A stretch of DNA of 64,000 nt from Streptomyces chromofuscus (GTDB lineage Bacteria > Actinomycetota > Actinomycetes > Streptomycetales > Streptomycetaceae), in NCBI RefSeq assembly GCF_015160875.1, contig NZ_CP063374.1, positions 5,769,501-5,833,500 of the forward strand. Reading direction: 5' to 3'. Under the pieces are notes generated by a model that worked only from the letters and a program-made list of their open reading frames with translations, made no database searches and was not told the origin of the DNA. The position numbers and the translations under genes are program-made. Shown piece by piece: positions 41,231 through 50,034 of this stretch (positions are counted from its first letter, which is position 1; each line of letters starts with the position of its first letter).

Positions 41231-42838
41231 ATGACCGTTTTGGATGAGGCGACGGGTGAGGCGACGGGCGAGCAGGCCGGCGAGCCGGCGGACGCGCGCG
41301 GGCGAGTGGCCGAGCTGCACGACATTCGTGCGCAGGCGGTGGCCGGTCCCAGCGAGAGGGCGACCGAGGCGCAGCACGCCAAGGGCAAGCTGACCGCCCG
41401 GGAGCGCATCGAGCTCCTCCTGGACCCGGGCTCCTTCCGCGAGGTCGAGCAGCTGCGGCGGCACCGCGCCACCGGGTTCGGCCTGGAGACCAAGAAGCCG
41501 TACACCGACGGTGTCATCACCGGCTGGGGCACGGTGGAGGGCCGCACGGTCTTCGTCTACGCCCACGACTTCCGCATCTTCGGCGGCGCCCTCGGTGAGG
41601 CGCACGCCACGAAGATCCATAAGATCATGGACATGGCCATCGCGGCCGGCGCGCCGCTGGTGTCGCTCAACGACGGCGCCGGCGCCCGCATCCAGGAGGG
41701 CGTCAGCGCCCTCGCCGGCTACGGCGGCATCTTCCAGCGCAACACCAAGGCGTCCGGCGTCATCCCGCAGATCAGCGTGATGCTCGGCCCGTGCGCCGGC
41801 GGCGCGGCGTACTCGCCCGCCCTGACCGACTTCGTCTTCATGGTCCGCGAGACCTCGCAGATGTTCATCACCGGCCCCGACGTGGTCAAGGCGGTGACCG
41901 GCGAGGAGATCACCCAGAACGGCCTCGGCGGCGCCGACGTCCACGCCGAGACCTCCGGCGTCTGCCACTTCGCGTACGACGACGAGGAGACCTGCATCGC
42001 CGAGGTGCGCTACCTCCTCTCCCTGCTCCCGCAGAACAACCGGGAGAACCCGCCCCGGGTGGACTCCACCGACGCCCCCGACCGCCGCTCCGACGTGCTG
42101 CTGGACATGGTCCCGGCGGACGGGAACCGGCCGTACGACATGGCGAAGGTCATCGAGGAGATCGTCGACGACGGCGAGTACCTGGAGGTCCACGAGCGCT
42201 GGGCGCGCAACATCATCTGCGCGCTGGCCCGGATGGACGGACAGGTCGTCGGCATCATCGCCAACCAGCCCCAGGTGCTGGCCGGTGTCCTGGACATCGA
42301 GGCGAGCGAGAAGGCCGCGCGCTTCGTCCAGATGTGTGACGCCTTCAACATCCCGATCATGACGTTCCTGGACGTTCCCGGGTTCCTCCCGGGCGTCGAC
42401 CAGGAGCACGGCGGAATCATCCGCCACGGGGCGAAGCTGCTGTACGCGTACTGCAACGCGACCGTGCCGCGGATCTCCCTGATCCTGCGCAAGGCCTACG
42501 GCGGTGCCTACATCGTCATGGACAGCCAGTCCATCGGCGCCGACCTCACCTACGCCTGGCCGACGAACGAGATCGCCGTGATGGGCGCGGAAGGTGCCGC
42601 CAACGTCATCTTCCGCCGCCAGATCGCCGACGCCGAGGACCCCGAGGCCATGCGGCAGAAGATGGTCAAGGAGTACAAGTCCGAGCTCATGCACCCGTAC
42701 TACGCGGCCGAGCGCGGCCTCGTGGACGACGTCATCGACCCGGCGGAGACCCGCGAGGTGCTCATCAGGTCCCTGGCGATGCTGCACACCAAGCACGCCG
42801 ACCTGCCCTCGCGCAAGCACGGCAACCCCCCGCAGTAA
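41231..42838 (+). CDS. accB: Acyl-CoA carboxylase beta (carboxyltransferase) subunit, AccB type
   Basis: A 535-residue carboxyltransferase that moves CO2 from biotin to acetyl-, propionyl- or butyryl-CoA, supplying malonyl- and methylmalonyl-CoA. Signatures are ARERIELLLDPGSF, VSLNDGAGARIQEGVSALAG, MLGPCAGGAAYSPALTDF, FLDVPGFLPGVDQEHGGIIR and GAEGAANVIFRRQI. The specificity residue in GGAYIVMD is Ile428, matching the broad AccB type and not the Asp of PccB (family knowledge). The epsilon subunit gene follows 56 bp downstream, as in S. coelicolor. Confidence 0.94.
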   Translation: MTVLDEATGEATGEQAGEPADARGRVAELHDIRAQAVAGPSERATEAQHAKGKLTARERIELLLDPGSFREVEQLRRHRATGFGLETKKPYTDGVITGWGTVEGRTVFVYAHDFRIFGGALGEAHATKIHKIMDMAIAAGAPLVSLNDGAGARIQEGVSALAGYGGIFQRNTKASGVIPQISVMLGPCAGGAAYSPALTDFVFMVRETSQMFITGPDVVKAVTGEEITQNGLGGADVHAETSGVCHFAYDDEETCIAEVRYLLSLLPQNNRENPPRVDSTDAPDRRSDVLLDMVPADGNRPYDMAKVIEEIVDDGEYLEVHERWARNIICALARMDGQVVGIIANQPQVLAGVLDIEASEKAARFVQMCDAFNIPIMTFLDVPGFLPGVDQEHGGIIRHGAKLLYAYCNATVPRISLILRKAYGGAYIVMDSQSIGADLTYAWPTNEIAVMGAEGAANVIFRRQIADAEDPEAMRQKMVKEYKSELMHPYYAAERGLVDDVIDPAETREVLIRSLAMLHTKHADLPSRKHGNPPQ

Positions 42839-42894
42839 CCCAGCGGACCCTCCGCGGCACCCCCGCGGAAACCTCATTCACGGAGACTGAACCC

Positions 42895-43092
42895 ATGAGC
42901 ACTCCTGACATCCGCGTCGAGAAGGGCCACGCCGAGCCCGAGGAAGTGGCCGCGATCACGGCCATCCTGCTGGCTCGCGCGGCCGCCCACACGTCCGCGC
43001 CGAACCCGGCCCACCACGGCCGTGCCAAGGCCGGCTGGCGCCGCCTGGAGCGCGAGCCCGGCTTCCGCGCTCCGCACAGCTGGCACGGCTAG
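42895..43092 (+). CDS. accE: Acyl-CoA carboxylase epsilon subunit
   Basis: A 65-residue actinobacterial epsilon subunit. It has the characteristic N-terminal helix VEKGHAEPEEVAAITAILLA and the C-terminal basic stretch WRRLEREPGFRAPHSWHG. It binds the alpha-beta complex and raises its activity. It follows accB in the same operon with GGAG upstream, and is ended by a 16-bp perfect hairpin. Confidence 0.93.
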   Translation: MSTPDIRVEKGHAEPEEVAAITAILLARAAAHTSAPNPAHHGRAKAGWRRLEREPGFRAPHSWHG

Positions 43093-43122
43093 TCCGCGCC
43101 GCTCGACCGGTCCCCAGCACCG

Positions 43123-43156
43123 AGAAGGGGCCCCTCCCACGGGAGGGGCCCCTTCT
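43123..43156. terminator. Strong terminator after accE
   Basis: A perfect 16-bp stem (43123-43138 with 43141-43156) with a 2-base spacer, beginning AGAAGGGGCCCC. It begins 30 bp after accE. Confidence 0.88.
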
Positions 43157-43235
43157 GTGGTGTGCGACGCCCTGCACGCGAAGGGGCGCTTCTGGCGGCC
43201 GCGGGTCGACCTTCGTGGCGTGGGACCCGCACGAC

Positions 43236-43266
43236 GAAGGGCCCCCTCCGTGCGGAGAGGGCCCTC
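43236..43266. terminator. Hairpin after the downstream conservon
   Basis: GAAGGGCCCCCTCCG (43236-43250) pairs with CGGAGAGGGCCCTC (43253-43266), with minor mismatch. It ends 17 bp beyond the cvnD stop on the minus strand. Confidence 0.7.
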
Positions 43267-43282
43267 GGGGTCGGTCGTACGG

Positions 43283-43864
43283 CTACCGCAGGCGCGCCAT
43301 CAGGGCGTGCTCGACCAGTGTGATCAGTGCGGACTTGGCGTCCGCGCGGTGGCGGGCGTCGGTCGTGATGATCGGGGTGTCCGGGCCGATCTGCAGCGCC
43401 TCGCGCACCTCCTCCGGCTGGTACGGCTGGTTGCCGTCGAAGCCGTTGAGGGCGATGACGAACGGCAGGCCGCTGTTCTCGAAGTAGTCGACGGCCGGGA
43501 AGCAGTCCGCGAGCCTGCGCGTGTCGACCAGCACGATCGCCCCGATGGCGCCGCGCACCAGGTCGTCCCACATGAACCAGAAGCGGTCCTGGCCGGGCGT
43601 GCCGAACAGGTACAGGATCAGGTCCTGGTCGAGCGTGATGCGGCCGAAGTCCATGGCGACCGTGGTGGTCGTCTTGTCCCCGGTGTGGGTGAGGTCGGCG
43701 ATGCCTGCCGAAGCAGACGTCATGACGGCCTCCGTGCGCAGCGGGTTGATCTCCGAGACGGCGCCGACGAACGTGGTTTTGCCCACGCCGAAGCCGCCCG
43801 CCACCACGATCTTCGCGGAGGTGGTGGAGCGGGAAGGACCGCCGCTAGAGCTTGCGAAGTCCAC
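43283..43864 (-). CDS. cvnD: Conservon GTPase CvnD (second cluster)
   Basis: A 193-residue small GTPase of the conservon type. G1 is GGFGVGKTTFVGAVSE, G3 is LFGTPGQDRF, and the G4 position reads ALNGFDG instead of NKxD. In the known model it docks with CvnA-C on the membrane like a eukaryotic G-protein assembly. The start overlaps the end of cvnC by 20 bases. It is the last gene of the operon that starts with cvnA at 48157. By my memory of S. coelicolor order, this corresponds to cvn2. Confidence 0.94.
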   Translation of the reverse strand: MDFASSSGGPSRSTTSAKIVVAGGFGVGKTTFVGAVSEINPLRTEAVMTSASAGIADLTHTGDKTTTTVAMDFGRITLDQDLILYLFGTPGQDRFWFMWDDLVRGAIGAIVLVDTRRLADCFPAVDYFENSGLPFVIALNGFDGNQPYQPEEVREALQIGPDTPIITTDARHRADAKSALITLVEHALMARLR

Positions 43865-44417
43865 TGAGCACCCTTTCGAGCAGTGTCACGTCTGGCTGGC
43901 CGCCGGCGTTCTCGTCGCCGCCGGGCTGATGGATGGCGACCAGGCCCGCCTCCGCCAAGTCGGCGACGAGGATCCTGGCCACACCGAGAGGGATCGTCAG
44001 CAGCGCCGAGATCTCGGCCACCGACTTGATCTCCCGGCAGAGGTTGCAGATCCGCTGATGCTCGGGCAGCTGGCCCTGCATCTGGTGCGGAGCCGCGGTG
44101 GTGTGCACCAGCGCCTCGATGGCGAGCTGGTACCGCGGCCTGGTGCGGCCGCCCGTCATCGCGTACGGGCGCACCAGGGGATTGTTCGACGCCCCGGCGG
44201 GCGCCGGCTCAGGGGTGCGGCGCTGCGGCTGCACGGGTTGGATGCGCGGCGCGTTCGGCTGGTCGTACGGCGAGGGGCCGGGGCCCTGTGGCGCGTACGG
44301 CTGCCGGTGGCTTGGCGAGGAGGGAAAGTTGTACCGGTTCTGGGAACCGTCGTTCTGCCCCTGGCCGGGGCCGTACGACCAATTGCCCGAAGATGAACCG
44401 CTTGGGGGTGTCGCCAC
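43845..44417 (-). CDS. cvnC: Conservon DUF742 protein CvnC (second cluster)
   Basis: A 190-residue DUF742 protein. The first ~75 residues are Pro/Gln/Ser-rich and disordered; the conserved domain follows (NNPLVRPYAMTGGRTRPRYQ, LPEHQRICNLCREIKSVAEI, GVARILVADLAEAGLVAIHQ) with a winged-helix pattern and two Cys residues. It overlaps cvnD by 20 bases and is co-transcribed with it. It probably links the CvnA sensor to the GTPase. Confidence 0.93.
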   Translation of the reverse strand: MATPPSGSSSGNWSYGPGQGQNDGSQNRYNFPSSPSHRQPYAPQGPGPSPYDQPNAPRIQPVQPQRRTPEPAPAGASNNPLVRPYAMTGGRTRPRYQLAIEALVHTTAAPHQMQGQLPEHQRICNLCREIKSVAEISALLTIPLGVARILVADLAEAGLVAIHQPGGDENAGGQPDVTLLERVLSGLRKL

Positions 44418-44511
44418 TTTCTCCTCCTCCGACTGTGCCGGGCACCCATCGCTGGGGAGCCGCGTCCCGAAACCTTACGGCCACGGGACGCCATATCGCA
44501 CCGTCTGTCTA

Positions 44512-44934
44512 TTAGTTGAGAAGGCTTCCTTGGAGCTCCGCACGAAGATCCGGGGTCAGAACCGTGCCCGCGCGGTCCACCAGAAGCGCCATCTCGTACC
44601 CAATGAGACCGATGTCCGCTTCGGGGTGGGCGAGAACCGCGAGGGACGACCCGTCGGAAATGGACATGATGAAGAGGAATCCTCGCTCCATCTCCACAAC
44701 CGTCTGGTTCACGCTGCCGCCCTCGAAGATGCGCGAGGCGCCGGCGGTCAGTGAGGTCAGACCGGAGGCGACGGCCGCGAGCTGGTCGGCGCGGTCGCGG
44801 GGGAAGCCTTCGGACATCGCCAGAAGGAGTCCGTCGGCGGAGACCACCACCGTGTGCGACACCCCGGGGGTGTTGTCCACGAAGTTGGTGATCAACCAGT
44901 TCAGGTTCTGTGCCGCCTGGCTCATCGGGCTCAC
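44512..44934 (-). CDS. cvnB: Conservon roadblock/LC7 protein CvnB (second cluster)
   Basis: A 140-residue MglB-like roadblock/LC7 protein: NLNWLITNFVDNTPGVSHTV, VVSADGLLLAMSEGFPRDRA, SLTAGASRIFEGG and VLTPDLRAELQGSLLN. Such proteins act as partners or GAPs for the conservon GTPase. GTG 44934 was chosen because AGGAG lies 7 bases upstream and the start then directly follows the cvnA stop. The ATG three codons later is the alternative. Confidence 0.93.
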   Translation of the reverse strand: MSPMSQAAQNLNWLITNFVDNTPGVSHTVVVSADGLLLAMSEGFPRDRADQLAAVASGLTSLTAGASRIFEGGSVNQTVVEMERGFLFIMSISDGSSLAVLAHPEADIGLIGYEMALLVDRAGTVLTPDLRAELQGSLLN

Positions 44935-44935
44935 A

Positions 44936-47900
44936 CTAACGCTCCTGGTTGTAGGTGCTGTCAGGACCGAAGCCCTGGCCGTTCGTTTCACTTCCTGCGC
45001 TGCGTCCCCGCTGGACGCCCCGGCGCAGGTTGCTCAGCCTGCCCCGGACGTCCTCGGGGGCGCGGGAGACCTGTGGGCCGCCCTGCGGGGTCGACTCCGC
45101 GGCACCCTCGACCAGATTGGCCTTGGGCACCCGCCGCGGCAGGCCGGAGGAGGTAACCCCGCCCGCCTTCGGCTTGCGGAGCTGTGCGGCCTGCTGCCAG
45201 CGTTCGTCGTTCGCCGAGCGCCAGCCGTCGTCGGCGTTGCCGTCCGCCGAAGGGGCCGCCGAGTCCGGGTTCGCGGGCCGGTCGGCCGCCTGGCCGCCAC
45301 CGGTGGATCCCCGGCGGGGAAGCCCGGCGTCGGTCAGCGCGTGCGCTGCGGCGTGGCCCGGTCCCGGACGGTCGAAGCCTACGCGGTCCCGCTCACTCGC
45401 GTCAGCGGCCTGCGCGGATTCCGTTTCCGGAGCGTAATGGTCGGCGTAGCCGTTGCGGTAATCGTCACGCTGCTGCCAGTCGCCCTGGTGGGACTGCTCG
45501 TCGAACGCCGAGAAGTTCTCCGACGACCCGGACGGGACCGCCGCGTGGTTCTCCTGCGCCGATTCCGCATAACCGGGCTCCGGGTAGCCGCCGTTGGTCG
45601 CGAAACCATCGCCCTGGGGCATCCCGTTCGGCGCGTAGTACTGCTCGTCGTACGACTGCTGCTGCCGGTCCTCGTACGACGTCTGCTCCTGGTACGCCGA
45701 CTGCTGACCGTAGGCCGCGGCCTGGTCCGGGTAGGCGTTCTGGCCCGTGTCGTACGACTGCCGGCCGTCGTAACCGCCGTCGCCGCCGTATCCCTGCGTC
45801 TCGGCGTGCTCCTGGGCGGGCTGCTCGCCGTGGGTCTGGGCCTCCAGGGCCGCGCGGCGCTCCTCGCGCATCAGGGAGCGGCCCACCGGGTCCAGCTCGC
45901 GGATGTCGTCGGGGACCTCGACGTAACGGCTGTCGTCGAAGCCGAGCTCCGCCGCCGTACGCATCGGCTGCTGGTTGAAGTTCTCACCCTGGAACTGCTG
46001 CTCCGGGATGATCTGCGAGACGGTGAACTCTGCACCGAGCGGCACCTGCTCGCCGCCGCCGCCGTGCGTGATGGCGTCGGGGAGCATGACCAGCGAGGTG
46101 GTGCCGGCCTGCTCGCCCGAGGGGCGCAGCTGGACGCGGATGCCGTGCCGGTCGGACAGCCGGCCGACCACGAACAGGCCCATGCGCTGGGAGATCGCGG
46201 CGTCCACGGTCGGCGGGTTGGCCAGCTTGTGGTTGATGTCCGCGAAGTCCTCGGCGGTCAGGCCGATGCCCTTGTCGTGGATCTCGATCATCACGCGGCC
46301 GTCGGGCAGGCGGGTCGCGGTGACGCGGACCTTGGTCTGCGGCGAGGAGAACGTCGTCGCGTTCTCCAGCAGCTCGGCCAGCAGGTGCACGAGGTCGGTC
46401 ACGGCACGGCCGTGGATGTCGGCCTCGGGCACGCCGGATATCTCGATGCGCTCGTACTGCTCCACCTCCGAGGAGGCGGCGCGCAGCACGTCGACCAGCG
46501 GGACCGGCTGGTCCCAGCGGCGGCCGGGCTCCTCGCCGGCGAGGACGAGGAGGTTCTCGCCGTTGCGGCGCATTCGGGTCGCCAGGTGGTCCAGCTTGAA
46601 GAGGCTCTCCAACTGGTCCGGGTCGGCCTCGTTGTTCTCCAGGTCGGTGATCAGGGTCAGCTGGCCCTCGATCAGCGACTGGTTGCGGCGCGAGAGGTTG
46701 GTGAAGATCGCGTTGATGTTGCCCCGCAGCAGCGCCTGCTCGGAGGCCAGCCGGACGGCCTCGCGGTGCACCTGGTCGAAGGCCCGGGCGACCTCGCCGA
46801 TCTCGTCCGTGGAGGTGATCGGGATGGGCGTGACGCGGGTGTCGACCCGGCCGGGGTCGGTGCGCGAGAGCTGGTCGACCAGCATCGGCAGACGCTGCTC
46901 GGCGATGCCGAAGGCGGCGTTGCGCAGCTGACGCATCGAACGGCTCATCTGGCGGGCCACCATGCCGGCCAGGATGAACGCGGCGAGCAGGGCGACCACG
47001 ACGATGGCGCCGGTGATGAAGGCGTCCTGCTTGGCGTTGTCGGCGATGCTCGCGGCCTCGTTCACCGCGGTGTCGGCCATGTCCGACTCGATCTGGCGGT
47101 ACGCGTTGTACTTGAGGGTGTTGACCGCCCACCAGTTCTCGGGCGTGATGCCCTGCTGGGCGAGCGCCTCACGGGCGGCCGCGTCGGTGGTGGTCAGACC
47201 GGCCATCGCCGCGACCATCACGGTCGGGTCGGACGGCGGCGCCTTGTAGTCCGGGTTCTTGGCCAGGGCCTCCTTGGCCTGCTGCCGGCCGTCCGCCTGG
47301 ATGCGCTTCTTGGCGTCCTCGAGCTTCTGCGCGTCCGCCTCGGTGCCACCGCCGAGGTACTCCTCGACGGCGATGCCCTCGAGGTAGGCGTACGAGGAGA
47401 GCGCCACGCGCTGCTTGGCCAGGTCGGTGTCCTTGGGACCCGGCTTGACCAGCAGGTGCATGCCGATGGAGCGCTCCAGCGACAGCGCCGCCTTGGTCAG
47501 CGAGATCGCGTAGACGGTCCGGCCGTAGCTGGTGATGTTTCCGGTGCCCAGGCCCAGCTCGTTGGCGAACTCCATCAGCGGGTGGGCGATCTCGACGTAG
47601 CCCTCCTCCGTCTGCACGCCGGTGAGCCGGGACGTGTAGGCGGCCTGCCGCAGTTGCTGGAGCTTGGGCTCCGCCTCGCGGAACAGGGTCAGCCGGCGCT
47701 CCAGACCCGCCTTCTGCGGCATGTCCTGGGCGGCCTGGTCGAAGGCGTCGGCGGCCTCGTCGGTCTTCTTGCGGGCCTGCGTGACGGTTGCCTGGTCGCT
47801 GCCCAGCAGCAGCGGGACCGTGCTGACGTCCCGCTCGATGTACAGGGCGTCCGCGTAGGTCAGGGAGGCCTGCACCAGACGCGCGGTGCTCTCCGCGTCC

Positions 47901-48157
47901 TCGGCCTCCTGCCAGGTGTCGATCGAGCTGTTCACCTGGAAGCCGCCCATGACCAGGCCGACCAGCACGGGGATGAGCAGGATCGCGTTCAGCCGGGTCG
48001 CCACGCGCCAGTTGCGCGGGGACAAACGGCCGCCGCTCGAAGCGGGCGCGGCCGCCTGTTCCGGACTGGGCACGACAGGGGCGGGCGCCGCTCCGCGCGG
48101 CGGCGGGGTGAAGTTGCCCCGGGCGGGCGGCTCGGGACCTTTGTTGCTTCGCCTCAC
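44936..48157 (-). CDS. cvnA: Conservon sensor-kinase-like protein CvnA (second cluster)
   Basis: About 1,073 residues. After a proline-rich N-terminus come a transmembrane helix (LNAILLIPVLVGLVMGGF), an extracellular NIT-type sensing domain of about 330 residues, a second helix (FITGAIVVVALLAAFILAGM), a HAMP domain, and an HATPase domain with ELLENA (N box), HDKGIGL (G1) and RMGLFVVGRL (G2). The C-terminal 400 residues are disordered and rich in Gln, Tyr and Gly, ending with the conserved VTSSGLPRRVPKANL and RLSNLRRG motifs. GTG 48157 has GAGAGG upstream; an ATG at 48232 is in frame. Confidence 0.92.
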   Translation of the reverse strand: MRRSNKGPEPPARGNFTPPPRGAAPAPVVPSPEQAAAPASSGGRLSPRNWRVATRLNAILLIPVLVGLVMGGFQVNSSIDTWQEAEDAESTARLVQASLTYADALYIERDVSTVPLLLGSDQATVTQARKKTDEAADAFDQAAQDMPQKAGLERRLTLFREAEPKLQQLRQAAYTSRLTGVQTEEGYVEIAHPLMEFANELGLGTGNITSYGRTVYAISLTKAALSLERSIGMHLLVKPGPKDTDLAKQRVALSSYAYLEGIAVEEYLGGGTEADAQKLEDAKKRIQADGRQQAKEALAKNPDYKAPPSDPTVMVAAMAGLTTTDAAAREALAQQGITPENWWAVNTLKYNAYRQIESDMADTAVNEAASIADNAKQDAFITGAIVVVALLAAFILAGMVARQMSRSMRQLRNAAFGIAEQRLPMLVDQLSRTDPGRVDTRVTPIPITSTDEIGEVARAFDQVHREAVRLASEQALLRGNINAIFTNLSRRNQSLIEGQLTLITDLENNEADPDQLESLFKLDHLATRMRRNGENLLVLAGEEPGRRWDQPVPLVDVLRAASSEVEQYERIEISGVPEADIHGRAVTDLVHLLAELLENATTFSSPQTKVRVTATRLPDGRVMIEIHDKGIGLTAEDFADINHKLANPPTVDAAISQRMGLFVVGRLSDRHGIRVQLRPSGEQAGTTSLVMLPDAITHGGGGEQVPLGAEFTVSQIIPEQQFQGENFNQQPMRTAAELGFDDSRYVEVPDDIRELDPVGRSLMREERRAALEAQTHGEQPAQEHAETQGYGGDGGYDGRQSYDTGQNAYPDQAAAYGQQSAYQEQTSYEDRQQQSYDEQYYAPNGMPQGDGFATNGGYPEPGYAESAQENHAAVPSGSSENFSAFDEQSHQGDWQQRDDYRNGYADHYAPETESAQAADASERDRVGFDRPGPGHAAAHALTDAGLPRRGSTGGGQAADRPANPDSAAPSADGNADDGWRSANDERWQQAAQLRKPKAGGVTSSGLPRRVPKANLVEGAAESTPQGGPQVSRAPEDVRGRLSNLRRGVQRGRSAGSETNGQGFGPDSTYNQER

Positions 48158-48546
48158 TCGACCAACAACCTCTCGGCGGCGGGCACCTACGTCGTGCCGC
48201 AGTGTCTCAGAGCCCAGTTCGCCATCGACCACTGAGTACGTCTTTGACCTTTGGGCAGTTCAGGCATTCCAGCACGACGACCTGCGCTCTTCCAAACATG
48301 GGAAAGGGCGCATTCTTCCTCGCGCAGACCCCAGATAAAACGGTCATAAAGAGCGAGCCCCGTCAAAAGACGGGGCTTTTGTGCGCGCAGCGACACCACA
48401 TGACCGCGACGCGTGTTGGCTCCTGCCGATTCCTCTGCCGAAACGTTATGAACACCGAAGCCGACCGTGTCAAAGGCCACAGCCGACTCCGATGCCACGC
48501 GGACGAGGCCTACGGCAACTGCCGTACGGCACCGCCCACTTGGGTG
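48158..48546. other. Intergenic region between the two conservons, with a hairpin
   Basis: A 389-bp gap holding the cvnA promoter region and a perfect hairpin, AGCCCCGTC (48356-48364) with GACGGGGCT (48369-48377) around AAAA, followed by TTTT in the plus direction. It can end the upstream conservon transcript. No gene was seen. Confidence 0.6.
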
Positions 48547-49122
48547 TTACTTCAGCCGTGCCATCAGTGCGTGCTCCACCAGCGTGATCAGCGCGGACTT
48601 CGCGTCGGCACGGTGGCGGGCGTCGGTCGTGATGATCGGGGTGTCCGGGCCGATCTGCAGCGCCTCGCGGACCTCCTCCGGCGCGTACGGCTGGTGTCCG
48701 TCGAAGCCGTTGAGGGCCACGACGAACGGCAGGCCGCTGTTCTCGAAGTAGTCCACGGCCGGGAAGCAGTCCGCCAGTCGGCGGGTGTCCACGAGCACCA
48801 CCGCGCCGATGGCGCCGCGCACCAGGTCGTCCCACATGAACCAGAAGCGATCCTGGCCCGGCGTGCCGAACAGGTACAGGATCAGGTCCTGGTCGAGCGT
48901 GATGCGGCCGAAGTCCATCGCCACCGTGGTGGTGGTCTTGTCCCCGGTGTGCGTGAGGTCGTCGATGCCCGCGCTCGCGGACGTCATGACCGCCTCGGTA
49001 CGCAGCGGGTTGATCTCCGAGACGGCGCCGACGAACGTGGTCTTTCCCACGCCGAAGCCGCCGGCCACCACGATCTTGGCAGAGGTGGTGGCACCTCTCG
49101 GTTCAGAGCTTGCGAAGGCCAC
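48547..49122 (-). CDS. cvnD: Conservon GTPase CvnD (first cluster)
   Basis: A 191-residue GTPase nearly identical to the downstream copy: GGFGVGKTTFVGAVSEI (G1), LFGTPGQDRF (G3) and ALNGFDG at G4. Only the short N-terminal tail (MAFASSEPRGATTS) and a few positions differ. It overlaps cvnC by 20 bases. The high identity of the two CvnD proteins suggests a recent tandem duplication or ongoing gene conversion. Confidence 0.94.
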   Translation of the reverse strand: MAFASSEPRGATTSAKIVVAGGFGVGKTTFVGAVSEINPLRTEAVMTSASAGIDDLTHTGDKTTTTVAMDFGRITLDQDLILYLFGTPGQDRFWFMWDDLVRGAIGAVVLVDTRRLADCFPAVDYFENSGLPFVVALNGFDGHQPYAPEEVREALQIGPDTPIITTDARHRADAKSALITLVEHALMARLK

Positions 49123-49501
49123 TGAGCACCCTTTCGAGCAGTGTCACGTCGGGCGCACCGCCGTTGGCCTCGTCGCCGCCCGGCTGGTGGACGGCGACGA
49201 GTCCGGCCTCGGCGAGGTCCGCGACGAGGATCCGGGCCACACCGAGCGGCATGGCGAGCAGCGCCGAGACCTCGGCGACCGACTTCACCTCACGGCACAG
49301 GTGGCAGATGCGCTGGTGCTCCGGGAGCAGTCCCATGAGCGCAGCCGGGTCGGCCGTGGTGCTGATCAGCGCCTCCAGGGCGAGCTGATAGCGCGGCCGG
49401 GTCCGGCCGCCGGTCATCGCATACGGACGGACCAGCGGCTGGTCGCCCTCGTCCCCGTACGGATCAGCGTACGGATCATGAGAGGCGGTGGGCGGGGTCA
49501 T
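49103..49501 (-). CDS. cvnC: Conservon DUF742 protein CvnC (first cluster)
   Basis: A 132-residue DUF742 protein with a much shorter disordered N-terminus than the downstream copy. The domain is conserved: QPLVRPYAMTGGRTRPRYQL, LPEHQRICHLCREVKSVAEV and ARILVADLAEAGLVAVHQPG. ATG 49501 is set by GGAGG 5 bases upstream. It lies between cvnB and cvnD of the first conservon and overlaps cvnD. Confidence 0.93.
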   Translation of the reverse strand: MTPPTASHDPYADPYGDEGDQPLVRPYAMTGGRTRPRYQLALEALISTTADPAALMGLLPEHQRICHLCREVKSVAEVSALLAMPLGVARILVADLAEAGLVAVHQPGGDEANGGAPDVTLLERVLSGLRKL

Positions 49502-49611
49502 GAATCCTCCGGGCGGGACAGCAAGTTGGTCAGTCGTGCCGTCTGACGGGGCCGGTGGGGGGATTGTGGCGGCCGGACGGTGATTTGGTGAGACGGGTGG
49601 ATCCGGGGACG

Positions 49612-50034
49612 TTAGTGGAGCAGACTTCCTTGCAGTTCGGCGCGAAGGTCCGGCGTGAGCACCGCTCCCGCCCGGTCGACCAGCAGCGCCATCTCGTAGC
49701 CGACGAGACCGATGTCGCACTCGGGGTGCGCGAGAACGGCGAGTGACGAGCCGTCCGAGATGGACATGAGGAAGAGGAATCCCCGCTCCATCTCCACGAC
49801 GGTCTGCGCCACGGTGCCGCCCTCGAAGATCCGGGACGCACCGGCCGTCAGCGAGGTGAGTCCCGACGCGACCGCCGCGAGCTGATCGGCGCGGTCGCGC
49901 GGAAAGCCCTCCGACATCGCCAGGAGGAGACCGTCGGCGGACACGACGACGGTGTGGGACACCCCGGGGGTGTTGTCCACGAAGTTGGTGATCAACCAGT
50001 TGAGATTTTGTGCCGCCTGGCTCATCGGACTCAA
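49612..50034 (-). CDS. cvnB: Conservon roadblock/LC7 protein CvnB (first cluster)
   Basis: A 140-residue MglB-like protein almost identical to the other cvnB (NLNWLITNFVDNTPGVSHTV, SLTAGASRIFEGGTVAQTVV). TTG 50034 was chosen because AGGAG sits 6 bases upstream and the start follows the cvnA stop directly, exactly as in the second cluster; an ATG at 50025 is the conservative choice. It should partner CvnD. Confidence 0.92.
   Translation of the reverse strand: MSPMSQAAQNLNWLITNFVDNTPGVSHTVVVSADGLLLAMSEGFPRDRADQLAAVASGLTSLTAGASRIFEGGTVAQTVVEMERGFLFLMSISDGSSLAVLAHPECDIGLVGYEMALLVDRAGAVLTPDLRAELQGSLLH

Noticed and set aside
43123..43156. The 34-bp perfect palindrome as a recombination or attachment site.
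   Set aside because: Its position just after accE and the GC-rich stem fit a transcription terminator better.
48356..48377. Hairpin with TTTT in the plus direction as evidence of a plus-strand gene between the conservons.
   Set aside because: No plus-strand ORF with a ribosome site precedes it; a bidirectional role for the upstream conservon is simpler.
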